A stretch of DNA of 64,000 bases from SIG607 sp036307305 (GTDB lineage: Bacteria; Bacillota; Clostridia; Oscillospirales; Acutalibacteraceae). The DNA is taken from positions 124,001-188,000 of the forward strand of contig JAXJXV010000002.1 in NCBI GenBank assembly GCA_036307305.1. Reading direction: 5' to 3'. A program made the position numbers and the translations under genes. The notes under the pieces were generated by a model. The model saw only the letters and a program-made list of their open reading frames with translations, did not search any database and was not told the DNA's origin. Below, one piece after another: positions 50,244 through 58,286 of this stretch. Positions within the stretch are counted from its first letter, which is position 1. Every line of letters begins with the position of its first letter.

Positions 50244-51873
50244 CACTTCGCCTTCTTTCAGATAAAATCACATTTTCGTTTCTCACCGCAGCTCTGAAAA
50301 AAGCCATAAGCATTATACAGGAAATAAGAGATGAGCCGCCGTTACTTATAAAGGGTAAAGTGACACCTGTAAAGGGCAGCATATCAAGAGAGCCGAAAAC
50401 GTTAAGGGAAGCCTGTACAAGCAGCATTACAGACGCGGCGCAACAGGTTACCGAATAATAATTACTCGATGACACAGACAAAGCTTTAGCAGCATATAAC
50501 GCAAGAACCACAAAGAAGAACAACGCGCAAAGTCCTATTATAAGACCCCATTCCTCCACAACAAGACCGAAAACGATATCGGTATCGTACGACGCCACCT
50601 TGACAAGCGTTCCATTTCCTGCGCCCACACCGAAAAAGCCTCCCGAAGCCGCGCTTATCATCGTTCTTGTTTGCTGATAACCGCTGTCTGCAGCGTGTTC
50701 AAAGGCCTTTGAGAAAGAAAACAGTCTTTTTGCAACGTAAGGAAAAAACAGCGCAACTGCACCGCCGCCCACAACTGCCGCACCGCCAAATATAGCAAGT
50801 AGTTTATAACTGCAAAAACGAATAAACAGCAAGGCAGCAAGTGTAACGCCGTAAATCAGCGCAGTACCGAAGTCACTTAAATATGCAAGTGTGCCAAGGC
50901 AGAACAGGGAAAACGCCACGAAAGGCGCCGCGTCCCTTTTATTCGTAAGTTTCTCGGCGCTTGTTCCCGTTATAAAAACGAGAATAACCTTTATCAGTTC
51001 TGACGGCTGAAAGGAAAAACCCGCTATTTTAAGCCAGTTCTGTGCGCCGTTATACACAACGCCGAAAACCATATTAACGCAGAAAAAAGCCACTCCGATA
51101 ATAAGCGCTATGAACTTAAAATTAATAGCTCTTTTAGGTATATCTATGAATTTTGCAAGAAGAACCGAGGCAATAACACCAACCGCCAGACAAATCAGTT
51201 GTTTATACATTGTTATAGACGTGTTATGAGCCACCACCGTAAAACCGAGCGTCACCATAAACATTACGGGAATTTCAAGAAAAGCGGCAAGGAAACGGGT
51301 GGCTAACATATACACCCACTGTCCTGCCATAATAGCACCGAAAGAAATTAAAATAGCCAACTTTTTTTCAGGATAGGCAAATATAAGTGTAAAAAGCATA
51401 AAAAGCTGTATAAGATTAAGACAGGCAAAACAAACAGCCTTTTTACCCGTATCGTTACCAGAAGCTTTTGCGCCGTTTCGTTTCATTCTCACAGAAAATT
51501 CTCTGTCCCCTAAGGAAATAAGGTCGTCGGGAGATATATTGGTTTCCTTTTTTATCGTCTTTCGGTTTATAAGAACCTTGTGCTTGTCCACAGGACGTAC
51601 CCACATATAATTATTTGAAACCGACAAAACAAGATGACGTGGCTTAACTTCATCAAGTACAATATCGCATTGCTTATCAGAGCCTATAAGATACTCTCCG
51701 CTTTCAATAGGAATTTCTTTCATTTCATCGGTAAGTATAAATAGTTTATAAGGTTTAACACGCTTTTTCAGAAGTCCGTAAGCACAAATAGCCGTCAAAA
51801 CAACCGAAAGAACGGGAAGCAGATATCTTATAATAGTAGTAAAAGCGTTTATATAATGTTCCGTTTCCCACAC
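50236..51873 (-). CDS. FtsW/RodA/SpoVE family glycosyltransferase with N-terminal FHA domain
   Basis: 545 residues. One N-terminal helix (~10-32), a cytoplasmic FHA domain (~45-130: EYLIGSDKQCDIVLDEVKPRHLVLS, with R-x-S/H-like phosphothreonine-binding residues), then ten membrane helices of the SEDS fold (FSFQPSELIKV, QTRTMISAASGGFFGVGAG, FISNGGSSLI). It polymerises peptidoglycan strands in cooperation with the adjacent PBP. The FHA domain suggests control by Ser/Thr kinase. The GTG start is poorly spaced from AAAGGAC, so the start is uncertain. Confidence 0.92.
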   Translation of the reverse strand: MWETEHYINAFTTIIRYLLPVLSVVLTAICAYGLLKKRVKPYKLFILTDEMKEIPIESGEYLIGSDKQCDIVLDEVKPRHLVLSVSNNYMWVRPVDKHKVLINRKTIKKETNISPDDLISLGDREFSVRMKRNGAKASGNDTGKKAVCFACLNLIQLFMLFTLIFAYPEKKLAILISFGAIMAGQWVYMLATRFLAAFLEIPVMFMVTLGFTVVAHNTSITMYKQLICLAVGVIASVLLAKFIDIPKRAINFKFIALIIGVAFFCVNMVFGVVYNGAQNWLKIAGFSFQPSELIKVILVFITGTSAEKLTNKRDAAPFVAFSLFCLGTLAYLSDFGTALIYGVTLAALLFIRFCSYKLLAIFGGAAVVGGGAVALFFPYVAKRLFSFSKAFEHAADSGYQQTRTMISAASGGFFGVGAGNGTLVKVASYDTDIVFGLVVEEWGLIIGLCALFFFVVLALYAAKALSVSSSNYYSVTCCAASVMLLVQASLNVFGSLDMLPFTGVTLPFISNGGSSLISCIMLMAFFRAAVRNENVILSERRRSDE

Positions 51874-51930
51874 GTCCTTTCATTTTTTATTATTATACTA
51901 CACTTTTCCCTTTTTCACAAGAGCAAAAGA

Positions 51931-51970
51931 AAATACGCAGTATCCCTTTAAAAGCAATACTGCGCATTTT
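51931..51970 (-). terminator. terminator after acyl-ACP thioesterase
   Basis: Minus-strand ATGCGCAGTAT / ATACTGCGTAT stem (with a 13-base loop), followed by TTTTCTTTT; begins 2 bases past the stop at 51972. Confidence 0.8.
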
Positions 51971-51971
51971 T

Positions 51972-52685
51972 TTAAAAGCATATTTTCATTTCAAAGCACT
52001 TCTTATCATTCTTTGCTATACTTATATAACTTTCGTTGTTACGTTCGTATCGCTCACATTTAAGCGTTTCACCCTCCGTACATTCTCCTGTATAATGCAC
52101 CTCTATTACCGTTGGGTCGTTCTTGCACAGTTCATCAACACTAAAGGTATCCATTGCCATTCTGATATACTCCACGTTATTGACGTGTCGTGACATATCA
52201 ATATGCTGACTGCGTACGGTAAGCTCATACCTGTTTATAAAACTGTCAGGGAAAAGGAATTTCTCAAATTCAAGCTCCTTTGTATCTTTATTTTCACCCA
52301 CAGGAAAACAGGTGTCGTTAAGTTTTCTTACGCGGTGAGTATCCTTATCAAGTATACAAAGCTCCTGACAGGCTTTTGCAAGAAGCTCGTTGTGTAAAGA
52401 ATATATTTCGGTAATAACCTTAACTCTTAATTTAGAATCGTCAGTACTTATAGCTCTGACAATAACCTCTTCATTCCAAAGCGGTTTTCTTAATATCTCA
52501 AGTCTTGTTTTTGTAACCGCCCAATAAGCGTTACTTTTTTCACCAAGACCTTTATTGCCCACACCCTCGTTATCAAAACCCTCTATCATGGCGTTCTGCA
52601 ACAGATAAAAAAACTGATAATTTCCAAGACGAACGGTATAATCGCTATGCTCAGCGCCTATAACAAAATTCTTTTCATAAACCAT
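51972..52685 (-). CDS. acyl-ACP thioesterase
   Basis: About 237 residues. Two hotdog-fold halves of the FatA/FatB-like family: FVIGAEHSDYTVRLGNYQFF, ... YWAVTKTRLEILRKPLWNEE, and the second SQHIDMSRHVNNVEYIRMAMD with the conserved NxH region (here HVNNVEY). Releases fatty acids from acyl carrier protein. ATG 52685 has AAGAAGG 7 bases upstream; an ATG six codons earlier is also possible. Single gene. Confidence 0.88.
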   Translation of the reverse strand: MVYEKNFVIGAEHSDYTVRLGNYQFFYLLQNAMIEGFDNEGVGNKGLGEKSNAYWAVTKTRLEILRKPLWNEEVIVRAISTDDSKLRVKVITEIYSLHNELLAKACQELCILDKDTHRVRKLNDTCFPVGENKDTKELEFEKFLFPDSFINRYELTVRSQHIDMSRHVNNVEYIRMAMDTFSVDELCKNDPTVIEVHYTGECTEGETLKCERYERNNESYISIAKNDKKCFEMKICF

Positions 52686-52751
52686 ACAACAACCTTCTTT
52701 CATATAAATTATACCTTCTTAAAAATAATTTGCAAGTTTTTTAAAAAAGTG

Positions 52752-52799
52752 TTGACAAAATTATAAAAATGTGTATAATTAAATTTAGAATAATTCTAA
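52752..52799 (+). promoter_or_regulatory. perR promoter and PerR/Fur-type box
   Basis: TTGACA (52752-52757) and TATAAT (52774-52779), 16-base spacing. TTAGAATAATTCTAA (52785-52799), a perfect 7-1-7 palindrome, overlaps the start site and matches the PerR box pattern, indicating autoregulation. Confidence 0.85.
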
Positions 52800-52820
52800 T
52801 TCTTGATTTTGGAGGTGCGT

Positions 52821-53183
52821 ATGGCTACAAAACAGCGTTCACTTATTCTTGATATAGTTAAGAATATGGACGGTCATTTATCGGCAGATGAAATATATAT
52901 TCTTGCCAGAGAATCTATGCCCGGTATTGCTCTCGCCACAGTATATAATAATCTTAACGCACTATACAACACAGGAGAGATTGGAAAGGTTAAAATTGCA
53001 GACTCAGCCGATTTATACGACCGCTCACCTATCCTCCACGACCACCTTATATGTAAAAATTGCAAAACAGTTACTGATTTCAATATTCCCGATATGAAAT
53101 CTCATATTGAAAACTGTATTAACGATACTATACTTTCATATAATCTTAATATTGATTATATTTGTAAAAAATGCAGAAAATGA
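52821..53183 (+). CDS. perR: Fur family regulator, PerR-like
   Basis: 120 residues from ATG 52821 (GGAGGTGCGT upstream). Winged helix (RSLILDIVKNMDGHLSADEI, TVYNNLNALYNTGEIGK), metal-binding region SPILHDHLICKNC and a terminal C-x2-C (ICKKCRK), giving the structural zinc cysteines. Peroxide-sensing PerR type is favoured over Fur because of the PerR box and the rubrerythrin gene next. It would repress both under reducing conditions. Confidence 0.85.
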   Translation: MATKQRSLILDIVKNMDGHLSADEIYILARESMPGIALATVYNNLNALYNTGEIGKVKIADSADLYDRSPILHDHLICKNCKTVTDFNIPDMKSHIENCINDTILSYNLNIDYICKKCRK

Positions 53184-53248
53184 TATTGTCATTAATCGAG
53201 TAATCGGTTATAATAAATTAAAAATCAATTTAAAAGGAGATACAATTT

Positions 53249-53782
53249 ATGGAACTTAAAGGAACAAAAACAGAAAAAAACTTACAGGCAGCCTTCGCAG
53301 GTGAATCTCAGGCAAGAAACAAGTATACCTATTTTGCTTCTGTTGCTAAGAAAGAAGGCTACGAGCAGATTGCAGCTCTCTTCTTAAAGACAGCCGAAAA
53401 CGAAAAAGAACACGCTAAAATGTGGTTTAAAGAGCTTGGCGGTCTTGGTGACACTGCTGCAAATCTTCTTGCCGCCGCAGAAGGTGAAAACTATGAATGG
53501 ACCGATATGTACGATACCTTCGCTAAGGAAGCTGAAGAAGAAGGCTTTACCGCTCTTGCTTACAAATTCAGAGCTGTAGCCGCTATTGAAAAGGCTCACG
53601 AAGAAAGATACCGCGCTCTTCTTAAGAACGTTGAAACAAAAGCCGTATTTGAAAAGAGCAGCGTTACCGTTTGGGAATGCCGTAACTGCGGTCATATCGT
53701 AGTTGGTCTTAAAGCTCCAAAGGTATGTCCTGTTTGCGCTCATCCCGAATCTTACTTCGAAGTAAGAAACGAAAATTATTAA
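53249..53782 (+). CDS. rubrerythrin
   Basis: 177 residues. Ferritin-like di-iron domain (GESQARNKYTYFASVAKKEG, EKEHAKMWFKELGG, and second E-x2-H in IEKAHEERYRAL), then a C-terminal rubredoxin domain with C-x2-C pairs (WECRNCGHIVVG, VCPVCAHPESYF). An NADH-linked peroxidase protecting anaerobes from hydrogen peroxide. AAAGGAG upstream. Follows perR by 65 bases and probably is under its control. Confidence 0.96.
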   Translation: MELKGTKTEKNLQAAFAGESQARNKYTYFASVAKKEGYEQIAALFLKTAENEKEHAKMWFKELGGLGDTAANLLAAAEGENYEWTDMYDTFAKEAEEEGFTALAYKFRAVAAIEKAHEERYRALLKNVETKAVFEKSSVTVWECRNCGHIVVGLKAPKVCPVCAHPESYFEVRNENY

Positions 53783-53828
53783 TCGAAAGATTTTTAATAC
53801 TACCCAACAATTTAATATTACCCGTAAA

Positions 53829-53862
53829 GAAAAACGGTTTTAACAACCGTTTTTCTTTTTTT
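53829..53862 (+). terminator. terminator after rubrerythrin
   Basis: GAAAAACGGTT / AACCGTTTTTC stem with 5-base loop followed by seven T, 47 bases past the stop. Confidence 0.92.
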
Positions 53863-53924
53863 CCAATTCATAAATATGTACAAAAAAATTGTCGAATTTG
53901 ACTTTATTTTTATATGTTAACTCA

Positions 53925-53953
53925 TTGACATATATAATGAAATATTATATAAT
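53925..53953 (+). promoter_or_regulatory. purine operon promoter
   Basis: TTGACA (53925-53930) and TATAAT (53948-53953), perfect consensus with 17-base spacing. Start expected near 53960, giving a ~145-base leader that holds the ZTP riboswitch. Confidence 0.9.
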
Positions 53954-53981
53954 AAGACCATAACAATTTTAAAAGCTTTTT

Positions 53982-54049
53982 GCAACTGACGGATAAGCGG
54001 TTTACCGCGTGGAAGCATTAAGTATTTTGTATGTCGACCGTCTGGGCAG
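53982..54049 (+). ncRNA. ZTP riboswitch (pfl motif) upstream of purE
   Basis: GCAACTGACGGATAAG, CGGTTTACCGCGTGGAAGCAT and GTCGACCGTCTGGGCAG reproduce the pfl/ZTP consensus (A-A-C-U-G-G-C-G-type 5' half, GGGAGCA-like joint, and CCGxCUGGGCA 3' end). The 3' end continues straight into a terminator stem. ZTP or ZMP, which builds up when 10-formyl-THF runs short, should favour expression of the purine genes and fhs. Identified by eye. Confidence 0.88.
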
Positions 54050-54079
54050 TTCCGCATTTTTACGGGACTGCCTTGTTTT
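54045..54079 (+). terminator. ZTP riboswitch expression-platform terminator
   Basis: GGCAGTTCCG / CGGGACTGCC, 10-bp stem with an 8-base loop and TTGTTTT. Its 5' arm shares GGCAG with the riboswitch 3' end, so ligand binding and terminator formation compete. Confidence 0.88.
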
Positions 54080-54105
54080 GTATAAAAGCAGATAGGAGAA
54101 AGCTT

Positions 54106-54597
54106 ATGAAAAAAGTCGGTATTCTTATGGGAAGCGACAGCGACCTTCCTGTTGTATCCAAGGCCATGGATACTTTAAAGGAACTAGGCGTTCCCTTTGA
54201 GGTTCACGTTTATTCTGCACACCGCACTCCCGTACAGGTAAGAGAGTTTACAGAAAATGCAAGAGCCAACGGTTTCGGTGCCATTATATGCGCCGCAGGT
54301 AAAGCCGCACATCTTGCAGGTGCTGTTGCCGCCGCTACTACTTTGCCTGTTATTGGCATACCTGTTAAGTCTTCTACTCTTGACGGACTTGACGCCCTTT
54401 TGTCCACAGTACAGATGCCCGCAGGAATTCCCGTTGCTACCGTTGCTATTGACGGTGCTGCAAACGCCGCTCTTCTCGCCGCTCAGATTATCGCTGTTGG
54501 CGACAGTGAACTTTCACATAAGCTTGACAAGCAAAGAGCAGATGCAGCAGCAAAGGTACTCGAAAAGGACGAGGCTATAAGCAAACAGTATAATTAA
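54106..54597 (+). CDS. purE: N5-carboxyaminoimidazole ribonucleotide mutase
   Basis: 163 residues from ATG 54106 (AGGAG upstream). Class I PurE: MGSDSDLPVVSKAMDTLKEL, YSAHRTPVQVREF, AAGKAAHLAGAVAA and LLSTVQMPAGIPVATVAI are the catalytic segments (Ser, His). Rearranges N5-CAIR to CAIR. First gene of the purine operon behind the ZTP riboswitch. No purK, purC or purF seen in the window. Confidence 0.97.
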   Translation: MKKVGILMGSDSDLPVVSKAMDTLKELGVPFEVHVYSAHRTPVQVREFTENARANGFGAIICAAGKAAHLAGAVAAATTLPVIGIPVKSSTLDGLDALLSTVQMPAGIPVATVAIDGAANAALLAAQIIAVGDSELSHKLDKQRADAAAKVLEKDEAISKQYN

Positions 54598-54639
54598 ACG
54601 ACCTTTCTCCGATTAACAGTCGGAGATTTCGTTGTTTTT
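54598..54639 (+). other. hairpin between purE and purM
   Basis: CTCCGA / TCGGAG with flanking AACGA/TCGTT pairing, then a T-rich run, within the 107-base purE-purM gap. Could be a leaky terminator or mRNA stem; purM has no promoter of its own that I can see. Confidence 0.5.
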
Positions 54640-54704
54640 AAAAGTATAAAAAATCAAACAAAATACCGCCGATTTTTAAGAAAACGGCAGAATGGAGTAT
54701 AGTT

Positions 54705-55745
54705 ATGAATAACAGTTTCAGCGAAAGTTACAAGGCAGCAGGTGTTGATATCACAGCAGGTTATAAGTCTGTTGAGCTTATGAAAAAGCATATTAACCGC
54801 ACAAAAAACGAAGGTTGTCTTGATGATGTAGGAGGTTTTGGCGGATGCTTCGGTCTTGACCTTACAGGAATCAGTGAGCCTGTTCTTGTCAGCGGTACCG
54901 ACGGCGTTGGCACAAAAATCAAACTTGCAATGCTTCTTGATAAGCACGACACAATCGGCATTGACTGTGTTGCTATGTGCGCTAACGATATTATTTGTTG
55001 CGGTGCAAAGCCTCTTTTCTTCCTTGACTATATTGCTTGCGGCAAAAACTTCCCCGAAAAAATTGCTGATATAGTTGGCGGTGTGGCTGAAGGCTGTGTA
55101 CAGGCAGGCTGCGCTCTTATCGGCGGCGAAACCGCAGAGCATCCTGGTCTTATGCCTGAAGACGACTACGACCTTGCAGGATATTGCACAGGCGTTGTAG
55201 ATAAATCAAAAATCCTTGACAAAAACTCCGTTAAAGAAGGCGACGTTATTATTGCTCTTGCTTCAACAGGCGTACACTCAAACGGTTTTTCTCTGGTAAG
55301 ACGCGTATTTGATATAGAAAACGCTGACCTTACTGCTCCTATTGAAGAGCTTGGCGGCAAAGGTCTTGGCGAAACCCTTTTAACACCTACCAAGATTTAC
55401 GTTAAGAGTATGCTTTCTCTTATGAAAGAAATCAACGTTAAAACCGTATCCCACATTACAGGCGGCGGATTTTATGAGAATATTCCAAGAAGTCTTCCCG
55501 ATGGCTTCGGCGCTAAGATTAAAAAGAGCGACGTTAAAATTCTCCCAATCTTCAAATACATAGAAAAGGTTGGAAATATCCCCGAAAGAGATATGTTCAA
55601 CACCTTTAATATGGGCGTAGGTATGATTGCCGTTGTTAGCAAGGAAGATGCCGAAAAGGCAGTAGAAATCCTTAAAGCTAACGGTGAGGACGCATACGTA
55701 CTCGGAGAAATCGTTAAGAGCGAAAAAGAGGTAGAATTATGGTAA
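54705..55745 (+). CDS. purM: phosphoribosylformylglycinamidine cyclo-ligase
   Basis: 346 residues. AIRS-family fold: SGTDGVGTKIKLAML (ATP-binding, ~67-81), IDCVAMCANDIICCGAKPLFF, LIGGETAEHPGLM and HITGGGFYENIPRSLP. Converts FGAM to AIR using ATP. In line with purE; overlaps purN by 7 bases. Confidence 0.97.
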   Translation: MNNSFSESYKAAGVDITAGYKSVELMKKHINRTKNEGCLDDVGGFGGCFGLDLTGISEPVLVSGTDGVGTKIKLAMLLDKHDTIGIDCVAMCANDIICCGAKPLFFLDYIACGKNFPEKIADIVGGVAEGCVQAGCALIGGETAEHPGLMPEDDYDLAGYCTGVVDKSKILDKNSVKEGDVIIALASTGVHSNGFSLVRRVFDIENADLTAPIEELGGKGLGETLLTPTKIYVKSMLSLMKEINVKTVSHITGGGFYENIPRSLPDGFGAKIKKSDVKILPIFKYIEKVGNIPERDMFNTFNMGVGMIAVVSKEDAEKAVEILKANGEDAYVLGEIVKSEKEVELW

Positions 55746-56335
55746 AGGCCCGTATAGCTGTTCTTGTTTCGGGCGGCGGCACTAATTTACAGGCTCTTAT
55801 CGACGCTCAAAAAAGCGGTATTATAAAAAGCGGTGAAATAACCCTCGTTATTTCAAACAAAAAAGACGCTTATGCTCTTACCCGCGCTCAAAACGCAGGT
55901 ATTGCTACCGCTGTTATTGAAAAAAAAGGTAACGAACATTTTGAAGAAGATATAATAAACGCGCTGGAGGAAAATAAAACCGATATTATCGTTCTTGCAG
56001 GTTTTATGTGTATTCTCAGCGAAAGCTTTACGTCAAAATACGAAAACCGTATTCTCAACGTTCACCCCTCCCTTATTCCGTCTTTTTGCGGCGAAGGCTT
56101 TTACGGACTCCGTGTTCACGAAGCGGCATTAAGCTACGGCGTAAAGGTTACGGGCGCTACCGTTCATTTTGTTAACGAAATACCCGACGGCGGAAAAATC
56201 ATTCTACAAAAAGCAGTAGAAATCGAGGATGGCGACACCCCCGAAATTTTACAGAAAAGAGTTATGGAACAGGCTGAATGGATTATTCTTCCAAAAGCCG
56301 TTGAGCTTGTCAGCAAAACCTATGCAAAGGAGTAA
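55739..56335 (+). CDS. purN: phosphoribosylglycinamide formyltransferase
   Basis: 198 residues. Formyl transferase fold: AVLVSGGGTNLQALIDA, LAGFMCILS, NVHPSLIPSFCGEGFYGLRV (catalytic Asn/His) and VTGATVHFVNEIPDGGKII (Asp). Uses 10-formyl-THF to formylate GAR, linking it to fhs at the end of the operon. Start overlaps purM by 7 bases. Confidence 0.96.
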   Translation: MVKARIAVLVSGGGTNLQALIDAQKSGIIKSGEITLVISNKKDAYALTRAQNAGIATAVIEKKGNEHFEEDIINALEENKTDIIVLAGFMCILSESFTSKYENRILNVHPSLIPSFCGEGFYGLRVHEAALSYGVKVTGATVHFVNEIPDGGKIILQKAVEIEDGDTPEILQKRVMEQAEWIILPKAVELVSKTYAKE

Positions 56336-56340
56336 AAACT

Positions 56341-57072
56341 ATGAGCAACATTTTTAACTTAGAAGAATTACTTAAAAACAATTCCTACCCCGGCAGAGGT
56401 ATCGTCATCGGTAAATCTGCTGATTCCAAAAGTGCACTTATTGCTTATTTCATTATGGGCAGAAGTGAAAACAGTCGTAACCGTATTTTCGAGGAGTTCG
56501 AAAACGGTATGCGCACAAAAGCTTTTGACGAGAGTAAGCTTATTGACCCAAGCCTTATAATTTATAACCCTTATCTTGCCTACGGTGATATTGATATCAT
56601 TACAAACGGCGACCAGACAAACACCATATACGACTTTGTTGTTAACGATGCAAGTGACCCATTTGCATTTGAAACTGCTCTTAATACAAGAGAATTTGAG
56701 CCTGATGCTCCTAATTTCACTCCAAGAATTTCAGGTATCTGCTATTATGATTTTGATAATGCCGACTTTACCTATAAGATGTCAATTCTTAAAAGCGCTG
56801 ACGGTAATCCTGAGGTTTGTCAGAGATACGCTTATTCCTATTCTCCCCTTTCTGCAAAGGGACACTTCATTCACACCTACAAGTGTGACGGCAACCCTAT
56901 CCCCTCTTTCTACGGTGAGCCTGAAGCAGTTGTGCTTCCCAATACCGCAAAGGAACTTGCAGATATGATATGGTCAAGCCTCAACGAAGATAATAAGGTA
57001 TCCCTTTTCGTTCGTCAGGTTTCTCTTGAAAACGGCGAAGCAACCAACATCATAATTAATAAAAACAAATAA
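56341..57072 (+). CDS. purO: IMP cyclohydrolase, PurO-like
   Basis: 243 residues with the archaeal-type PurO pattern: NNSYPGRGIVIGKSADSKSA, AYFIMGRSENSRNR, YNPYLAYGDIDIITNGDQT. Ring closure of FAICAR to IMP. In most bacteria this is done by the N-terminal domain of PurH; that domain is absent from the next gene. GGAG-type ribosome site 5 bases after purN. Assignment to PurO family is by recalled motif. Confidence 0.85.
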   Translation: MSNIFNLEELLKNNSYPGRGIVIGKSADSKSALIAYFIMGRSENSRNRIFEEFENGMRTKAFDESKLIDPSLIIYNPYLAYGDIDIITNGDQTNTIYDFVVNDASDPFAFETALNTREFEPDAPNFTPRISGICYYDFDNADFTYKMSILKSADGNPEVCQRYAYSYSPLSAKGHFIHTYKCDGNPIPSFYGEPEAVVLPNTAKELADMIWSSLNEDNKVSLFVRQVSLENGEATNIIINKNK

Positions 57073-57085
57073 TCGGAGGCATATT

Positions 57086-58270
57086 ATGAAAGAATTTGAA
57101 CTCAAATACGGCTGTAACCCTAATCAGAAGCCTGCTAAAATCTTTATGCATGACGGCAGTGAGCTTCCTATTGAAATATTAAACGGCAGACCCGGCTATA
57201 TCAACTTCCTTGATGCATTCAATTCCTGGCAGCTTGTAAAAGAGCTTAAAGAAGCTCTCGGTATGCCTGCCGTTACTTCCTTCAAGCACGTCAGCCCTAC
57301 CTCTGCGGCTATCGGTCTTCCCCTTTCCGATAAGCTTAAGAAGGCTTGTTTCGTAGACGATATCGAAGGTCTTGACGACTCTGCCCTTGCCTGTGCTTAT
57401 GCAAGAGCAAGAGGTACTGACAGAATGTGTTCCTTTGGCGACTGGGTAGCGCTGAGCGACGTTTGTGACGTTACCACCGCTCTTATGATTAAGAGAGAGG
57501 TTAGCGACGGCGTTATTGCCCCCGGTTACGAGCCTGAAGCACTCGAAATCCTTAAATCCAAAAGAAAGGGTACTTATAACATTGTAAAAATCGACCCTGA
57601 TTTCGTTCCTGCTCCTGTTGAACACAAACAGGTTTACGGTATTACCTTTGAACAGGGCAGAAATGAATTCAAGATTAACAAAGAGCTTCTTTCCAATATC
57701 GTAACCGACAAAAAGGATATGCCTGAGAGTGCTATCCGTGACCTTATAATCTCTCTTATCACCCTTAAATACACCCAGTCCAATTCCGTTTGCTTTGCCG
57801 TAGACGGACAGGCTATCGGTGTAGGCGCAGGTCAGCAGTCCCGTGTTCACTGTACACGTCTTGCAGGCGGTAAGGCTGATACCTGGTTCTTGCGTCAGCA
57901 CGATAAGGTATTAAATCTTCCTTTCAAGGATACCCTTGGCAGACCTGACAGAGATAACGTTATCGACGGATACATTAATCAGAACGAAGAAGACGTTTGC
58001 GCAGACGGCAACTGGCAGAAATACTTTACCGTTCAGCCTGAGCGTTTCACTATGGAAGAACAAAGAGCTTATCTTGATACCATAAGCGGTGTTGCGCTTG
58101 GCAGTGATGCCTTCTTCCCATTTGACGATAATATTGAACGCGCTAAGAAAAGCGGTGTTTCCTATATTGCAGAACCAGGCGGCTCAATAAGAGACGACGT
58201 CGTTATTGACTGCTGTAACAAATACGGCATTTCAATGGCATTTACAGGAATGAGACTTTTCCACCACTAA
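57086..58270 (+). CDS. purH: AICAR formyltransferase (PurH C-terminal domain only)
   Basis: 394 residues. Only the AICAR transformylase part: KYGCNPNQKPAKIF, TSFKHVSPTSAAIGLPLS (catalytic KHxxP), GDWVALSDVCDVTTALMI, YTQSNSVCFAVDGQAIGVGAGQQSR, DAFFPFDDNIERA. Usual PurH is ~510 residues with an N-terminal MGS-like IMP cyclohydrolase. The reduced length and the PurO-like gene just upstream show a split of the two final steps. Needs 10-formyl-THF. Confidence 0.93.
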   Translation: MKEFELKYGCNPNQKPAKIFMHDGSELPIEILNGRPGYINFLDAFNSWQLVKELKEALGMPAVTSFKHVSPTSAAIGLPLSDKLKKACFVDDIEGLDDSALACAYARARGTDRMCSFGDWVALSDVCDVTTALMIKREVSDGVIAPGYEPEALEILKSKRKGTYNIVKIDPDFVPAPVEHKQVYGITFEQGRNEFKINKELLSNIVTDKKDMPESAIRDLIISLITLKYTQSNSVCFAVDGQAIGVGAGQQSRVHCTRLAGGKADTWFLRQHDKVLNLPFKDTLGRPDRDNVIDGYINQNEEDVCADGNWQKYFTVQPERFTMEEQRAYLDTISGVALGSDAFFPFDDNIERAKKSGVSYIAEPGGSIRDDVVIDCCNKYGISMAFTGMRLFHH

Positions 58271-58286
58271 TTTAAAGGAGAAAATT

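Noticed and set aside
53982..54049. Purine (guanine) riboswitch before purE
   Set aside because: The conserved purine-aptamer loops are absent, while AACUG...CUGGGCA fits the ZTP class better.
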